DNA from: Merdimonas faecigallinarum
GTDB lineage: Bacteria > Bacillota > Clostridia > Lachnospirales > Lachnospiraceae
Length of the DNA: 64,000 nucleotides
Direction: 5' to 3'
NCBI GenBank assembly: GCA_019119285.1
Contig: DWXJ01000032.1
Coordinates: forward strand, 14,920-78,919
Shown: piece by piece, positions 1 to 7,761 of the stretch
Layout of the letters: each line of letters opens with the position of its first letter
How positions within the stretch are numbered: position 1 is the first letter of the stretch
Program-made: the position numbers and the translations under genes
Notes under the pieces: model-generated
Told to the model about the DNA's origin: nothing
What the model saw: only the letters and a program-made list of their open reading frames with translations
Database searches by the model: none

Positions 1-1
1 A

Positions 2-55
2 AATTATTATGATTTTACATTGAATGAAGAAAACATCACTGCATTTATTCAATAG
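2..55 (+). CDS. C-terminal tail of an upstream gene, cut by the window edge
   Basis: A frame is open from base 2 to a TAG stop at 53-55, 28 bp before argJ. The tail ends in the residues ENITAFIQ. In this lineage argC commonly precedes argJ, but these 17 codons do not let me identify the gene. The spacing fits co-transcription with argJ. Seen: open frame and stop. Inferred: that it is a real gene end. Confidence 0.4.
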   Translation, partial: NYYDFTLNEENITAFIQ

Positions 56-82
56 AAAGAGAAAGAAAGGAAGGATAGTTTT

Positions 83-1306
83 ATGGAGATCATTACCGGA
101 GGAGTAACAGCAGCAGAAGGATTTGAAGCGGCCAGCACGGCGGCGGGGATCAAATATCAGGACCGCACCGATATGGCGCTTGTATACAGCAAAGAGCCCT
201 GCGTGGCGGCAGGAACTTTTACTACGAATGTGGTAAAAGCGGCGCCGGTTCAGTGGGACCGGCAGGTCATTGACGGCAAAGGAAAGGTCCAGGCAGTTGT
301 GGTTAATTCCGGGATTGCCAACGCCTGCACAGGTAAAGAGGGTCTTGGATATTGCGAGGAAACCGCACGTGCGGCAGGAGAAGCGCTGGGGATCGCTCCG
401 GAATCCGTTGTTATCGGTTCAACAGGAGTGATCGGCATGCAGCTTCCCATCGAAAAGGTCAAAGCAGGGGTCCGGGTGCTGGCGGAGAAGAAAAACGGTT
501 CTCTGGACAATGGCACGGATGCAGCCAGGGCTATCATGACTACAGATACCTGTGAAAAAGAGCTGGCAGCAATCATTAAGGTGGGGGAAAAGACAGTGAC
601 CATCGGCGGTATGGCAAAGGGCTCCGGCATGATCCATCCCAATATGTGTACCATGCTGGCATTTATTACTACAGATGCCGTCATCGGGCAGGAAACGCTG
701 CAGAAAGCTTTAAGTGAAGATGTGCAGGATACTTACAATATGATCTCGGTAGACGGAGACACTTCTACCAATGATACAGTTCTTCTGCTGGCAAACGGAC
801 TGGCGGGTAATCCTGAGATCCGGTACGGCACTCCGGAATACGAGACCTTTGCCGGGGCCCTTCATGCGATCAATGAGTATCTGGCAAAGAAAATCGCAGG
901 AGACGGAGAAGGAGCCACCGCACTGCTGGAAGCAAGAGTGGAAGGCTGCGAGAACAGGGAACAGGCGAAAACTCTGGCGAAATCCATCGTATGCTCCAAT
1001 CTGACCAAGACAGCCATCGCCGGCCATGACGCCAACTGGGGCAGGATCCTGTGTGCCATGGGATATTCCGGTGCGCAGTTTGATCCGGAAAATGTGGATC
1101 TGTTCTTTGAAAGCAAGGCAGGAAAGATACAGATCATTGAAAATGGAACGGCTCTTCCCTACAGCGAGACAGAGGCCGCAAAGATCCTCTCTCAGCCGGA
1201 AGTCACTGTGATCGCCGATGTAAAGATGGGAGAGGCAGGCGCCGCCGCCTGGGGCTGCGACCTGACGCACGGATATATTGACATCAACGCAGATTACCGC
1301 AGTTAA
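83..1306 (+). CDS. argJ: Bifunctional ornithine acetyltransferase / N-acetylglutamate synthase ArgJ
   Basis: ArgJ moves the acetyl group from N-acetylornithine to glutamate, and in bifunctional forms also makes N-acetylglutamate from acetyl-CoA, in the cyclic arginine pathway. The 407 residues match the usual family length. ArgJ is an Ntn-type enzyme that cleaves itself before a nucleophilic threonine; the site is visible as NMCTMLAF around residues 187-194, with Thr190 the expected nucleophile. The residue before it is Cys189, where Ala is common. The start is ATG at 83 behind an AAGGAAGG-like ribosome binding site. argB follows after 21 bp and then argD, so this is an arg operon. No arginine-repressor site was recognised in the short upstream piece. 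Confidence 0.95.
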   Translation: MEIITGGVTAAEGFEAASTAAGIKYQDRTDMALVYSKEPCVAAGTFTTNVVKAAPVQWDRQVIDGKGKVQAVVVNSGIANACTGKEGLGYCEETARAAGEALGIAPESVVIGSTGVIGMQLPIEKVKAGVRVLAEKKNGSLDNGTDAARAIMTTDTCEKELAAIIKVGEKTVTIGGMAKGSGMIHPNMCTMLAFITTDAVIGQETLQKALSEDVQDTYNMISVDGDTSTNDTVLLLANGLAGNPEIRYGTPEYETFAGALHAINEYLAKKIAGDGEGATALLEARVEGCENREQAKTLAKSIVCSNLTKTAIAGHDANWGRILCAMGYSGAQFDPENVDLFFESKAGKIQIIENGTALPYSETEAAKILSQPEVTVIADVKMGEAGAAAWGCDLTHGYIDINADYRS

Positions 1307-1327
1307 GTTTGGAAGGAAGCGAAAGAA

Positions 1328-2227
1328 ATGGAAAAAAGCATGCAGAAGTATCTGGACAAGGCAGAGGTGCTGATCGAAGCGCTGCCTTATATCCAGAGAT
1401 TTAACCGGAAGATCATTGTAGTAAAATATGGCGGCAGCGCCATGGTTGATGAGACGCTAAAAGAGCGGGTCATTCAGGATGTTACCCTCCTGAAGCTGGT
1501 CGGATTCAAGCCGATCATTGTTCACGGCGGAGGAAAGGAGATCAGCAAGTGGGTGGGAAAGGTCGGCATGGAGCCGGAGTTTGTCAACGGACTGCGTGTC
1601 ACCGATGAAGCCACCATGGAACTGGCGGAGATGGTGCTGGGAAAGGTCAACAAAAGCCTGGTACAGCTGGTGGAAAGCCTGGGCGTGCGGGCCATCGGTA
1701 TCAGCGGGAAAGACGGAAAGCTCCTGTCTGTGGAGAAAAAGTATGCAGACGGAGAAGATATCGGGTTCGTAGGAGAGATCACGCACGTCAATGCAGATAT
1801 TCTTTACGACCTGCTGGAAAAGGATTTTCTGCCGATCGTCTGCCCCATCGGCCTGGATGATGCGTACCAGACCTACAATATCAATGCCGACGACGCGGCC
1901 TGCGCCATTGCAAGGGCTATGAAGGCGGAGAAACTGGCGTTTCTGACGGATATTGAAGGCGTCTATAAGGATCCGGATGATCCGGACACGCTGATCTCAG
2001 AACTGCCGGTCACAGAGGCGGAAGCTCTGATGAACCAGGGCTATATCGGAGGCGGCATGCTGCCCAAGCTTCAGAACTGCATTGACGCTATTGAAAACGG
2101 AGTGTCCCGGGTGCATATCCTGGACGGAAGGATTCCCCACTGTCTCCTGCTGGAGATCTTTACCAACAAAGGAATCGGTACAGCCATTCTGAACGATACG
2201 GATGAGCGGTACTATCAGGGAGAATAG
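1328..2227 (+). CDS. argB: Acetylglutamate kinase ArgB
   Basis: ArgB phosphorylates N-acetylglutamate, the second arginine step. The amino-acid-kinase fold signatures are present: KYGGSAM at residues 33-39, HGGGKEI at 66-72, the substrate-binding NGLRVTD at 87-93, and NINADDA near 184-190. Length (299 aa) is typical. The start lies 21 bp after argJ with a GGAAGG ribosome binding site, and argD begins 32 bp after the stop, so the three genes are probably one transcript. The N-terminal extension before the KYGG motif (about 30 residues) resembles the arginine-inhibited hexameric type, in which an N-terminal helix interlaces dimers. That regulatory reading is family knowledge, not shown here. 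Confidence 0.95.
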   Translation: MEKSMQKYLDKAEVLIEALPYIQRFNRKIIVVKYGGSAMVDETLKERVIQDVTLLKLVGFKPIIVHGGGKEISKWVGKVGMEPEFVNGLRVTDEATMELAEMVLGKVNKSLVQLVESLGVRAIGISGKDGKLLSVEKKYADGEDIGFVGEITHVNADILYDLLEKDFLPIVCPIGLDDAYQTYNINADDAACAIARAMKAEKLAFLTDIEGVYKDPDDPDTLISELPVTEAEALMNQGYIGGGMLPKLQNCIDAIENGVSRVHILDGRIPHCLLLEIFTNKGIGTAILNDTDERYYQGE

Positions 2228-2259
2228 GACGGACAGTGAGAAAGAACGGAGATGAGAAA

Positions 2260-3438
2260 ATGAGAACCCCATATATGAAGGAAACAGAAGAGGCGCTTTT
2301 GCACACCTACAACCGGTTCCCGGTAGAATTTGACCGGGGAGAGGGCGTGTATCTTTACGATGCGGAAGGCAGGAAATATCTGGATTTTGCGGCAGGTATC
2401 GCTGTGTGCGGTCTGGGATACGGCCATCCGGAACTGACAAAGGCTCTGAAAGAGCAGGCGGAAAAACTTCTGCATACATCGAACCTGTTTTACAACGAGT
2501 CCTGCGGAAAGGCGGCGGCAGCGCTTAAAAAGGCCTGCGGCATGGACCGGGTGTTTTTTACCAACAGCGGGACGGAAGCCAATGAAGGGATGCTCAAAGC
2601 AGCCAGAAAATACGCATGGAAAAGAGGAACCGGTCGATACGAGTTTATTGCAATGGAAGGTTCTTTTCACGGGCGGAGCATGGGAGCGTTGTCTGTGACA
2701 GAGCATGAAGCTTACCGGACTCCTTTTGAACCGCTGATCCCCGGGGTAAAGTTTGCAAAATGGAATGATCTGGAAAGTGTAAGGGCACTGGTAACGGAGA
2801 AAACCTGCGGCATCCTGTTAGAACCCATCCAGGGAGAGGGCGGTATCAACATGGCGTCCCCGGAATTTTTAGAGGGCGTCCGCAGGATCTGTGACGAAGA
2901 GGGGCTCCTTCTGCTCTTTGATGAGATCCAGTGCGGCATGGGACGGACCGGAGAGATGTTTGCCTGGCAGTATTACGGAGTGAAGCCGGATATCATGTCC
3001 ATGGCAAAGGCCATCGGAAGCGGTGTTCCGGTGGGGGCATTTGCCATGACAGAAGCAGTGGCGGCAGATTCTCTGGAGCCCGGGGACCACGGCACGACCT
3101 ATGGAGGCAACCCCTTTGCCTGTACGGCAGTAGCAAAGACACTGGAAATCTTTGAAAAAGAACATGTGACAGAACATGTCAGAGATATAGGGGAATATCT
3201 GGCAGAACAGCTGGATCGGCTGGTGCAGGAAGAAGAAAGCGTCCTGGAACGTAAGGGCACCGGACTGATCCAGGGCATCCGTCTGAACCGCCCGGCAGGA
3301 GAGGTGACAGCAAAAGCCATGGAAGAGGGGCTGGTGATCATTACCGCAAGAAGCGACGTGATCCGTCTGGTTCCTCCGATGATCATCGAAAAAGAGCATG
3401 TGGATGAGATGATTGAAAAACTGAAGAAATCTCTGTAA
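2260..3438 (+). CDS. argD: Acetylornithine aminotransferase ArgD
   Basis: ArgD is a class III PLP aminotransferase that makes N-acetylornithine from the semialdehyde and glutamate. From the ATG at 2260 the protein has 392 residues. The PLP lysine is Lys250 in MSMAKAIGSG; NSGTEANE (102-109) and DEIQCGMGRTG (221-231) are the other cofactor motifs. I chose 2260 over the GTG at 2236 because GGAG at 2248-2251 is correctly spaced for 2260, and the eight extra residues are charged and atypical. It is third in the argJBD operon. The gene could also serve lysine biosynthesis as succinyl-DAP aminotransferase, a known overlap in this family. Confidence 0.93.
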   Translation: MRTPYMKETEEALLHTYNRFPVEFDRGEGVYLYDAEGRKYLDFAAGIAVCGLGYGHPELTKALKEQAEKLLHTSNLFYNESCGKAAAALKKACGMDRVFFTNSGTEANEGMLKAARKYAWKRGTGRYEFIAMEGSFHGRSMGALSVTEHEAYRTPFEPLIPGVKFAKWNDLESVRALVTEKTCGILLEPIQGEGGINMASPEFLEGVRRICDEEGLLLLFDEIQCGMGRTGEMFAWQYYGVKPDIMSMAKAIGSGVPVGAFAMTEAVAADSLEPGDHGTTYGGNPFACTAVAKTLEIFEKEHVTEHVRDIGEYLAEQLDRLVQEEESVLERKGTGLIQGIRLNRPAGEVTAKAMEEGLVIITARSDVIRLVPPMIIEKEHVDEMIEKLKKSL

Positions 3439-3515
3439 GGCGACAGGAAGAGTAAAACATAAAAATCCCGGTCATTGGAGATACTAACCTGAAAAAGCAA
3501 GGAGGTATCCAGACA

Positions 3516-3947
3516 ATGATCGGGTTTTTGATTGCCATTTTATCCGGCGCGCTGATGAGCGTGCAGGGTGTGTTCAATACCCAGGTGACAAAGACAACGG
3601 GGATGTGGGTCAGTAACGGCTGGGTGCAGTTCAGCGCCCTTCTTCTGTGTCTTGCGGCCTGGCTTCTGACCGGGAGAGACAGTATTGCGGCTATCGCGAA
3701 GGTGGAGCCCAAATATATGCTTCTTGGCGGGGTGATCGGCGCCGGGATCACCTGGACTGTGATTAAGAGCATGGCCCAGCTCGGCCCAGCAAAAGCTGCC
3801 TTTTTTATTGTGATGAGCCAGCTGATCGTGGCTTATGTGATCGAGGTGCTGGGGCTTTTCGGAGTGGAAAAAGAACCGCTGGAATGGAGACGGGTGATCG
3901 GCATGGGGATCGCTTTGATTGGAGTTGCAATTTTCCAGTGGAAATAG
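3516..3947 (+). CDS. Small DMT-type membrane transporter (YdcZ/DUF606-like)
   Basis: A 143-residue, very hydrophobic protein with four predicted membrane segments (about residues 2-20, 34-52, 68-88 and 95-140). The N-terminus with SGALMSVQGVFNTQ resembles the DUF606/YdcZ half-size members of the drug/metabolite transporter superfamily, which usually act as dimers or pairs. The substrate is unknown. The start ATG at 3516 has a strong AAGGAGG ribosome binding site. Its 3' end contains the -35 element of the following competence promoter. It is a single half-size gene here, without a paralogous partner next to it. Confidence 0.75.
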   Translation: MIGFLIAILSGALMSVQGVFNTQVTKTTGMWVSNGWVQFSALLLCLAAWLLTGRDSIAAIAKVEPKYMLLGGVIGAGITWTVIKSMAQLGPAKAAFFIVMSQLIVAYVIEVLGLFGVEKEPLEWRRVIGMGIALIGVAIFQWK

Positions 3948-3953
3948 TACAAT
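3925..3953 (+). promoter_or_regulatory. Promoter for the comEA unit
   Basis: TTGCAA at 3925-3930 and TACAAT at 3948-3953 are separated by exactly 17 bp. The -35 box lies inside the 3' end of the DMT transporter gene, and transcription would start near 3960, about 50 nt before comEA. This supports an independent transcript starting with comEA. Confidence 0.6.
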
Positions 3954-4012
3954 AGCTTTATCTAGGCATATGCAGGGTGTTTGCGGTTCCGACAGACCGT
4001 AAAGGAGCAGAT

Positions 4013-4675
4013 ATGCAGAGAAAACAACAAAAGTATAGAGATGAAAACAGGAGATTCCGGCGCGTTTTGCCGGTATATATCCTGATCCTTTTCTGGGGCG
4101 TTTCCCAGGCTGGATGTGCTTCCGGCAGGGAAGAACCGGCGCTGGCCGAGGTGCAGATGGAAGAAGAACGTCCGGAAGGGGAAGATACGAAAGATGCAAA
4201 AGAGGGCGGGGAAGCGAAAGAGCAGGAAGAACCCGGAGAATCTGTGGTGATCGTTCACGTCTGCGGGCAGGTGGCGTCGCCCGGCGTCTATGAACTGCCG
4301 GCAGGCAGCCGGATCTATGAGGCGGTAGAGGCAGCAGGAGGCTTAGGCCCCCAGGCTGCGGCTGAAGGATTAAATCAGGCGGCAGAGGCCGAGGACGGGC
4401 AGCAGATCTATGTCCCTTCTGCAGAGGAGATGGAGGAGGGGACCGTTTCTTTGGAATCGGCCGGCCCGGCAGAGACGGGGCAGACAAAGGTGAACATTAA
4501 TACCGCAGGAGCGGAAGAACTGATGACCCTGAACGGGATCGGCGAGGCGAAAGCTTCCGCGATCATCCGGTACAGGGAAGAAAACGGAAAGTTTGGGAGT
4601 ATTGAAGAGCTGATGGAGATCAGCGGCATCAAAGAAGGCGTCTTTGAAAAAATCAAAGACCAGATCAAAGTATAA
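4013..4675 (+). CDS. comEA: ComEA-family DNA receptor (SLBB + helix-hairpin-helix)
   Basis: ComEA binds incoming double-stranded DNA at the outer face of the membrane during natural transformation. From ATG 4013 (AAAGGAG at 4001-4006) the protein has 220 residues: an N-terminal hydrophobic segment (about 19-34) ending in a possible lipobox with Cys35, an acidic linker rich in Glu (about 40-75), an SLBB domain (about 77-136), and a C-terminal pair of helix-hairpin-helix motifs (GIGEAKASAI near 175-184 and SGIKEGVFEKI near 204-214). The order membrane anchor - SLBB - HhH is that of Gram-positive ComEA. The residue at lipobox -3 is Gln, so lipidation is uncertain. comEC lies 3.1 kb downstream, separated by a two-component system. 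Confidence 0.88.
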   Translation: MQRKQQKYRDENRRFRRVLPVYILILFWGVSQAGCASGREEPALAEVQMEEERPEGEDTKDAKEGGEAKEQEEPGESVVIVHVCGQVASPGVYELPAGSRIYEAVEAAGGLGPQAAAEGLNQAAEAEDGQQIYVPSAEEMEEGTVSLESAGPAETGQTKVNINTAGAEELMTLNGIGEAKASAIIRYREENGKFGSIEELMEISGIKEGVFEKIKDQIKV

Positions 4676-4689
4676 CAGGGGAGAGTTTC

Positions 4690-5379
4690 ATGAACAGACA
4701 TGTGTTGGTGGTAGACGATGAAAAGTTAATTGTAAAAGGGATCCGGTTCAGCCTGGAGCAGGACGATATGGACGTGGACTGCGCCTATGACGGAGAAGAG
4801 GCTTTGAAACTTGCCAGAGAAAATCATTATGATATGATTCTTCTGGACGTGATGCTTCCGAAGCTGGACGGATTTGAGGTCTGCCGGCAGATCCGGGAAT
4901 TTTCCGATGTTCCCATTATTATGCTGACTGCAAGAGACGACGATATGAATAAGATCTTAGGTCTGGAGTACGGGGCAGACGATTATATCACCAAACCATT
5001 TAATATTCTGGAAGTAAAGGCCAGGATCAAGGCGATCATGCGCCGTACAGGCAGAAGGGATCCGGAAAACGCCGGCGGAAAACTGGTGATCAAAGGAGAG
5101 ATGAAGATCGACTGCGAGAGCCGCAGGGTAATGATCGGGGAAAAAGAGATCAATCTGACGGCCAAAGAATTTGATCTTCTGGAGCTTCTGGCCATGAATC
5201 CCGGAAAGGTATACAGCCGGGAAAATCTGCTGAACATCGTGTGGGGATATGAATATCCGGGCGATGCAAGGACAGTGGACGTACATATCCGGAGACTTCG
5301 CGAGAAGATCGAGACCAATCCGAGCGATCCAAAATATGTCTATACAAAATGGGGTGTTGGTTATTATTTCAGGGGTTAA
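4690..5379 (+). CDS. OmpR/PhoB-type response regulator
   Basis: A 229-residue two-domain regulator. The receiver domain shows DD at 9-10, the phosphoacceptor Asp53 in LLDVMLP, Thr80 in MLTARDD and Lys102 in YITKPF. The C-terminal half (about 130-229) is an OmpR-type winged helix ending in the usual RxxGYYF-like hairpin. It starts 14 bp after comEA and its 3' end overlaps or abuts the histidine kinase start, so the pair is translationally coupled. The overall look is close to the PhoB/WalR group. Its placement between comEA and comEC suggests that it may control competence or envelope functions, which is inference. Confidence 0.93.
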   Translation: MNRHVLVVDDEKLIVKGIRFSLEQDDMDVDCAYDGEEALKLARENHYDMILLDVMLPKLDGFEVCRQIREFSDVPIIMLTARDDDMNKILGLEYGADDYITKPFNILEVKARIKAIMRRTGRRDPENAGGKLVIKGEMKIDCESRRVMIGEKEINLTAKEFDLLELLAMNPGKVYSRENLLNIVWGYEYPGDARTVDVHIRRLREKIETNPSDPKYVYTKWGVGYYFRG

Positions 5380-6802
5380 AAGATATTTTTCCAATCATAT
5401 ACTGGGAAGCCTCCGGTTCAGGATCATCCTTCTGGTGGTCCTTTTCGGGGCGGTTCCGGCTCTGATCATGCAGGCCGTGATCCTGAACAGTTATGAGACA
5501 AGGGCAGTAGATGTACGGACTGCCGAAATACAGAATCAATGTACAATTCTATGTAATCAGCTCGGGAGCCGGGGGACTCTGAACGGCCGGGCGGATGAAT
5601 CTATACAGACGGAACTGGTGCAGATGTCCAATATTTACGACGGACGGGTACTGGTGATCGATAATAATTTCCAGGTGGAAGAAGATACATATGATATGGA
5701 TATTGGCAGAACCATCGTGTCCGCGGATGTGATCCGGTGTCTGGAAGGAACGGGTACCAGCAGATATGATGAAGAGAATGCCTATATAGAAGTAACGTCT
5801 CCGGTCTACGATCCGTCCGGGGAGCATGTGCTTGGGGTTTTGCTGGTCAGTGTGTCTACAGATTCCATAGAAGATAATCTGGCCGTGCTGACCGGAAAGG
5901 CCGCCGTTGCGTGGATCACGATGACACTGGTGGTTCTGGTGCTGGCATTTTTGCTGGGATTTGTGATGGTCAAACCGTTCCAGAGGATTACCCGGTCTAT
6001 TTCTGCGGTGACAGAAGGGTACGGAGATAATTACCTGAAGGAAAACGCCTACACAGAGACCAGAGCTTTGTCGGAGGCTTTTAACAGGATGCTTGGAAGG
6101 ATGAAGGTGCTGGATGATTCCCGTACCGAATTTGTCTCAAACGTCTCCCACGAGCTGAAGACGCCGCTGACTTCCATGAAGGTCCTGGCGGATTCCCTTC
6201 TGACCCAGGAAAATGTGCCGGTTGAACTGTATCAGGAATTCATGGGGGATCTGTCGGAAGAAATTGAAAGAGAAAATAAGATCATCAATGACCTGCTGTC
6301 TCTGGTCAAGATGGATAAGACGGCAAACACCATGAATATTACATCGGAAAATATCAATGCTCTGGTGGAACGGATCCTGAAGAGGCTCCGTCCGATCGCG
6401 GCCGCTCGTAACATTGAGGTGATCTTTGAAAGCTTCCGTCCCGTGACCGCCGAGGTGGATGAAGTCAAGCTGTCCCTTGCCATTTCCAATCTGGTGGAAA
6501 ATGCGATCAAATACAACAAGGAAAACGGATGGATCCATGTGTCATTAAATGCGGATCATAAATATTTTTATCTGGAAGTGGCGGATTCGGGAATCGGGAT
6601 ACCGGAAGAATCCATGGAACATATTTTTGAACGGTTTTACCGGGTGGACAAGTCTCATTCCCGGGAGATCGGCGGAACAGGACTCGGCCTTGCCATTGCA
6701 AGAAGCGCTGTGGTCATGCACCGTGGAGCGGTCAAGGTCTACAGCCAGCTTGGCGAAGGGACCACTTTTACGGTACGGATCCCGCTGACCTATGTTATGT
6801 AG
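5336..6802 (+). CDS. Sensor histidine kinase, partner of the response regulator
   Basis: Membrane-bound kinase with a first transmembrane segment shortly after the start (residues about 28-52), an extracytoplasmic sensor of about 135 residues, a second segment (about 190-213), a HAMP linker, a HisKA domain with the phosphoacceptor His272 in NVSHELKTPL, and a HATPase domain (NLVENAIKYN, DSGIGIPEE, GGTGLGLAIA). The start is uncertain: the frame stays open upstream to 5249, inside the regulator gene; ATG 5336, GTG 5354 and TTG 5357 are candidates and none has a convincing ribosome binding site, as expected for a start coupled to the regulator's stop at 5379. The sensor domain is not recognisable as a named ligand-binding fold. 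Confidence 0.9.
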   Translation: MSIQNGVLVIISGVKRYFSNHILGSLRFRIILLVVLFGAVPALIMQAVILNSYETRAVDVRTAEIQNQCTILCNQLGSRGTLNGRADESIQTELVQMSNIYDGRVLVIDNNFQVEEDTYDMDIGRTIVSADVIRCLEGTGTSRYDEENAYIEVTSPVYDPSGEHVLGVLLVSVSTDSIEDNLAVLTGKAAVAWITMTLVVLVLAFLLGFVMVKPFQRITRSISAVTEGYGDNYLKENAYTETRALSEAFNRMLGRMKVLDDSRTEFVSNVSHELKTPLTSMKVLADSLLTQENVPVELYQEFMGDLSEEIERENKIINDLLSLVKMDKTANTMNITSENINALVERILKRLRPIAAARNIEVIFESFRPVTAEVDEVKLSLAISNLVENAIKYNKENGWIHVSLNADHKYFYLEVADSGIGIPEESMEHIFERFYRVDKSHSREIGGTGLGLAIARSAVVMHRGAVKVYSQLGEGTTFTVRIPLTYVM

Positions 6803-6820
6803 AGAAAAGAGGAATGCAGG

Positions 6821-7756
6821 ATGAAAGGAAACAGATGGATGTTATCTTTTGGCCTTCTGATCCTGATGTCTGCCGGTGTTTTCGGGTGCGGACAGGAGGA
6901 AGGTACAGGGACAACAGATGAAATCGAGGGAACGTATCTTTGCTATGTGAATACAGAGGAGGATTCTCTGGCGAGGGAATCCTATGAGATCCAGGGAGAA
7001 ACGGCGGACGAAGAGGTGGAGGACGTACTGGAGGAAATGCAAAAAGAGGCGGATTCGATCGATTACCGGAGTGCTTTTCCAGATCATGTGTCTGTTACAG
7101 ACTGGTCTTTGACGGACGGACGGCTGGACCTTACATTTAGCGACAGCTATCTTAGAATGTCCAAAGGAGAAGAGGTGCTGCTGCGCGCGGCTCTTGTAGA
7201 AACGCTGGGGCAGATCAAAGGCGTGGACGAAGTGGGTTTTTTTACCGGTGAAGGGCCGCTGACCGATTCAGACGGCCAGGAGATCGGTTATATGAGTCCG
7301 GAGGATTTTGTGCAAAATACAGGATCTACGCTCCACTCCTACCAGTTACAGGAGCTGAAGCTTTATTTTGCAGGAGAAAAAGGAGACTGCCTGGAGCCGG
7401 AGACGGTCAGCCTGCGGTACAACAGCAGTACTTCTATCGAAAAACTGGTAGTGGAGCAGCTGATCAAAGGACCGGAAAAAGAGGGGATGCTGGCGGTGAT
7501 CCCGCCGGAGACCCGGGTGCTGGGAGTGTCCGTCCGGGAGCATATCTGTTATGTGAATTTTGATCAGGAGTTTTTAAACGGGGCGCCGGGAGTGACGCCT
7601 GAGGCTACGGTATATGCCATTGTAAATTCGCTGACGGAAAGCGGGAATGTAAGCCAGGTGCAGATTTCTGTGAATGGCGAGAGCGATATCCAGTATATGA
7701 ACCGTATTGATCTTGGAAAACCTTTGACCAGGAATCCGGATTTGGTGGAGGAATAA
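6821..7756 (+). CDS. GerMN-domain lipoprotein
   Basis: A 311-residue secreted protein with a type II signal peptide: hydrophobic core at residues 8-20 and a lipobox ending GVFGC at Cys23. Two copies of a GerMN-like domain follow (about 40-150 and 175-300), the second with the typical LIKGPEKEGMLAVIPPETRV segment broken over residues 217-236. GerM proteins of Bacillus act in sporulation and germination; in clostridia GerMN lipoproteins often sit beside histidine kinases and may act as their outside partner. Here it follows the kinase by 18 bp and precedes comEC by 5 bp, so a sensor-accessory role is plausible but inferred. Confidence 0.8.
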   Translation: MKGNRWMLSFGLLILMSAGVFGCGQEEGTGTTDEIEGTYLCYVNTEEDSLARESYEIQGETADEEVEDVLEEMQKEADSIDYRSAFPDHVSVTDWSLTDGRLDLTFSDSYLRMSKGEEVLLRAALVETLGQIKGVDEVGFFTGEGPLTDSDGQEIGYMSPEDFVQNTGSTLHSYQLQELKLYFAGEKGDCLEPETVSLRYNSSTSIEKLVVEQLIKGPEKEGMLAVIPPETRVLGVSVREHICYVNFDQEFLNGAPGVTPEATVYAIVNSLTESGNVSQVQISVNGESDIQYMNRIDLGKPLTRNPDLVEE

Positions 7757-7761
7757 GATTT

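Noticed and set aside
64..82. Arginine-repressor (ARG box) operator before argJ
   Set aside because: Only a ribosome binding site is visible in this short purine-rich stretch; no inverted AT-rich box was seen.
3540..4487. 315-aa minus-strand frame over the DMT gene and comEA
   Set aside because: Proline/arginine-rich composition, no motif, and it is antisense to two well-supported genes.
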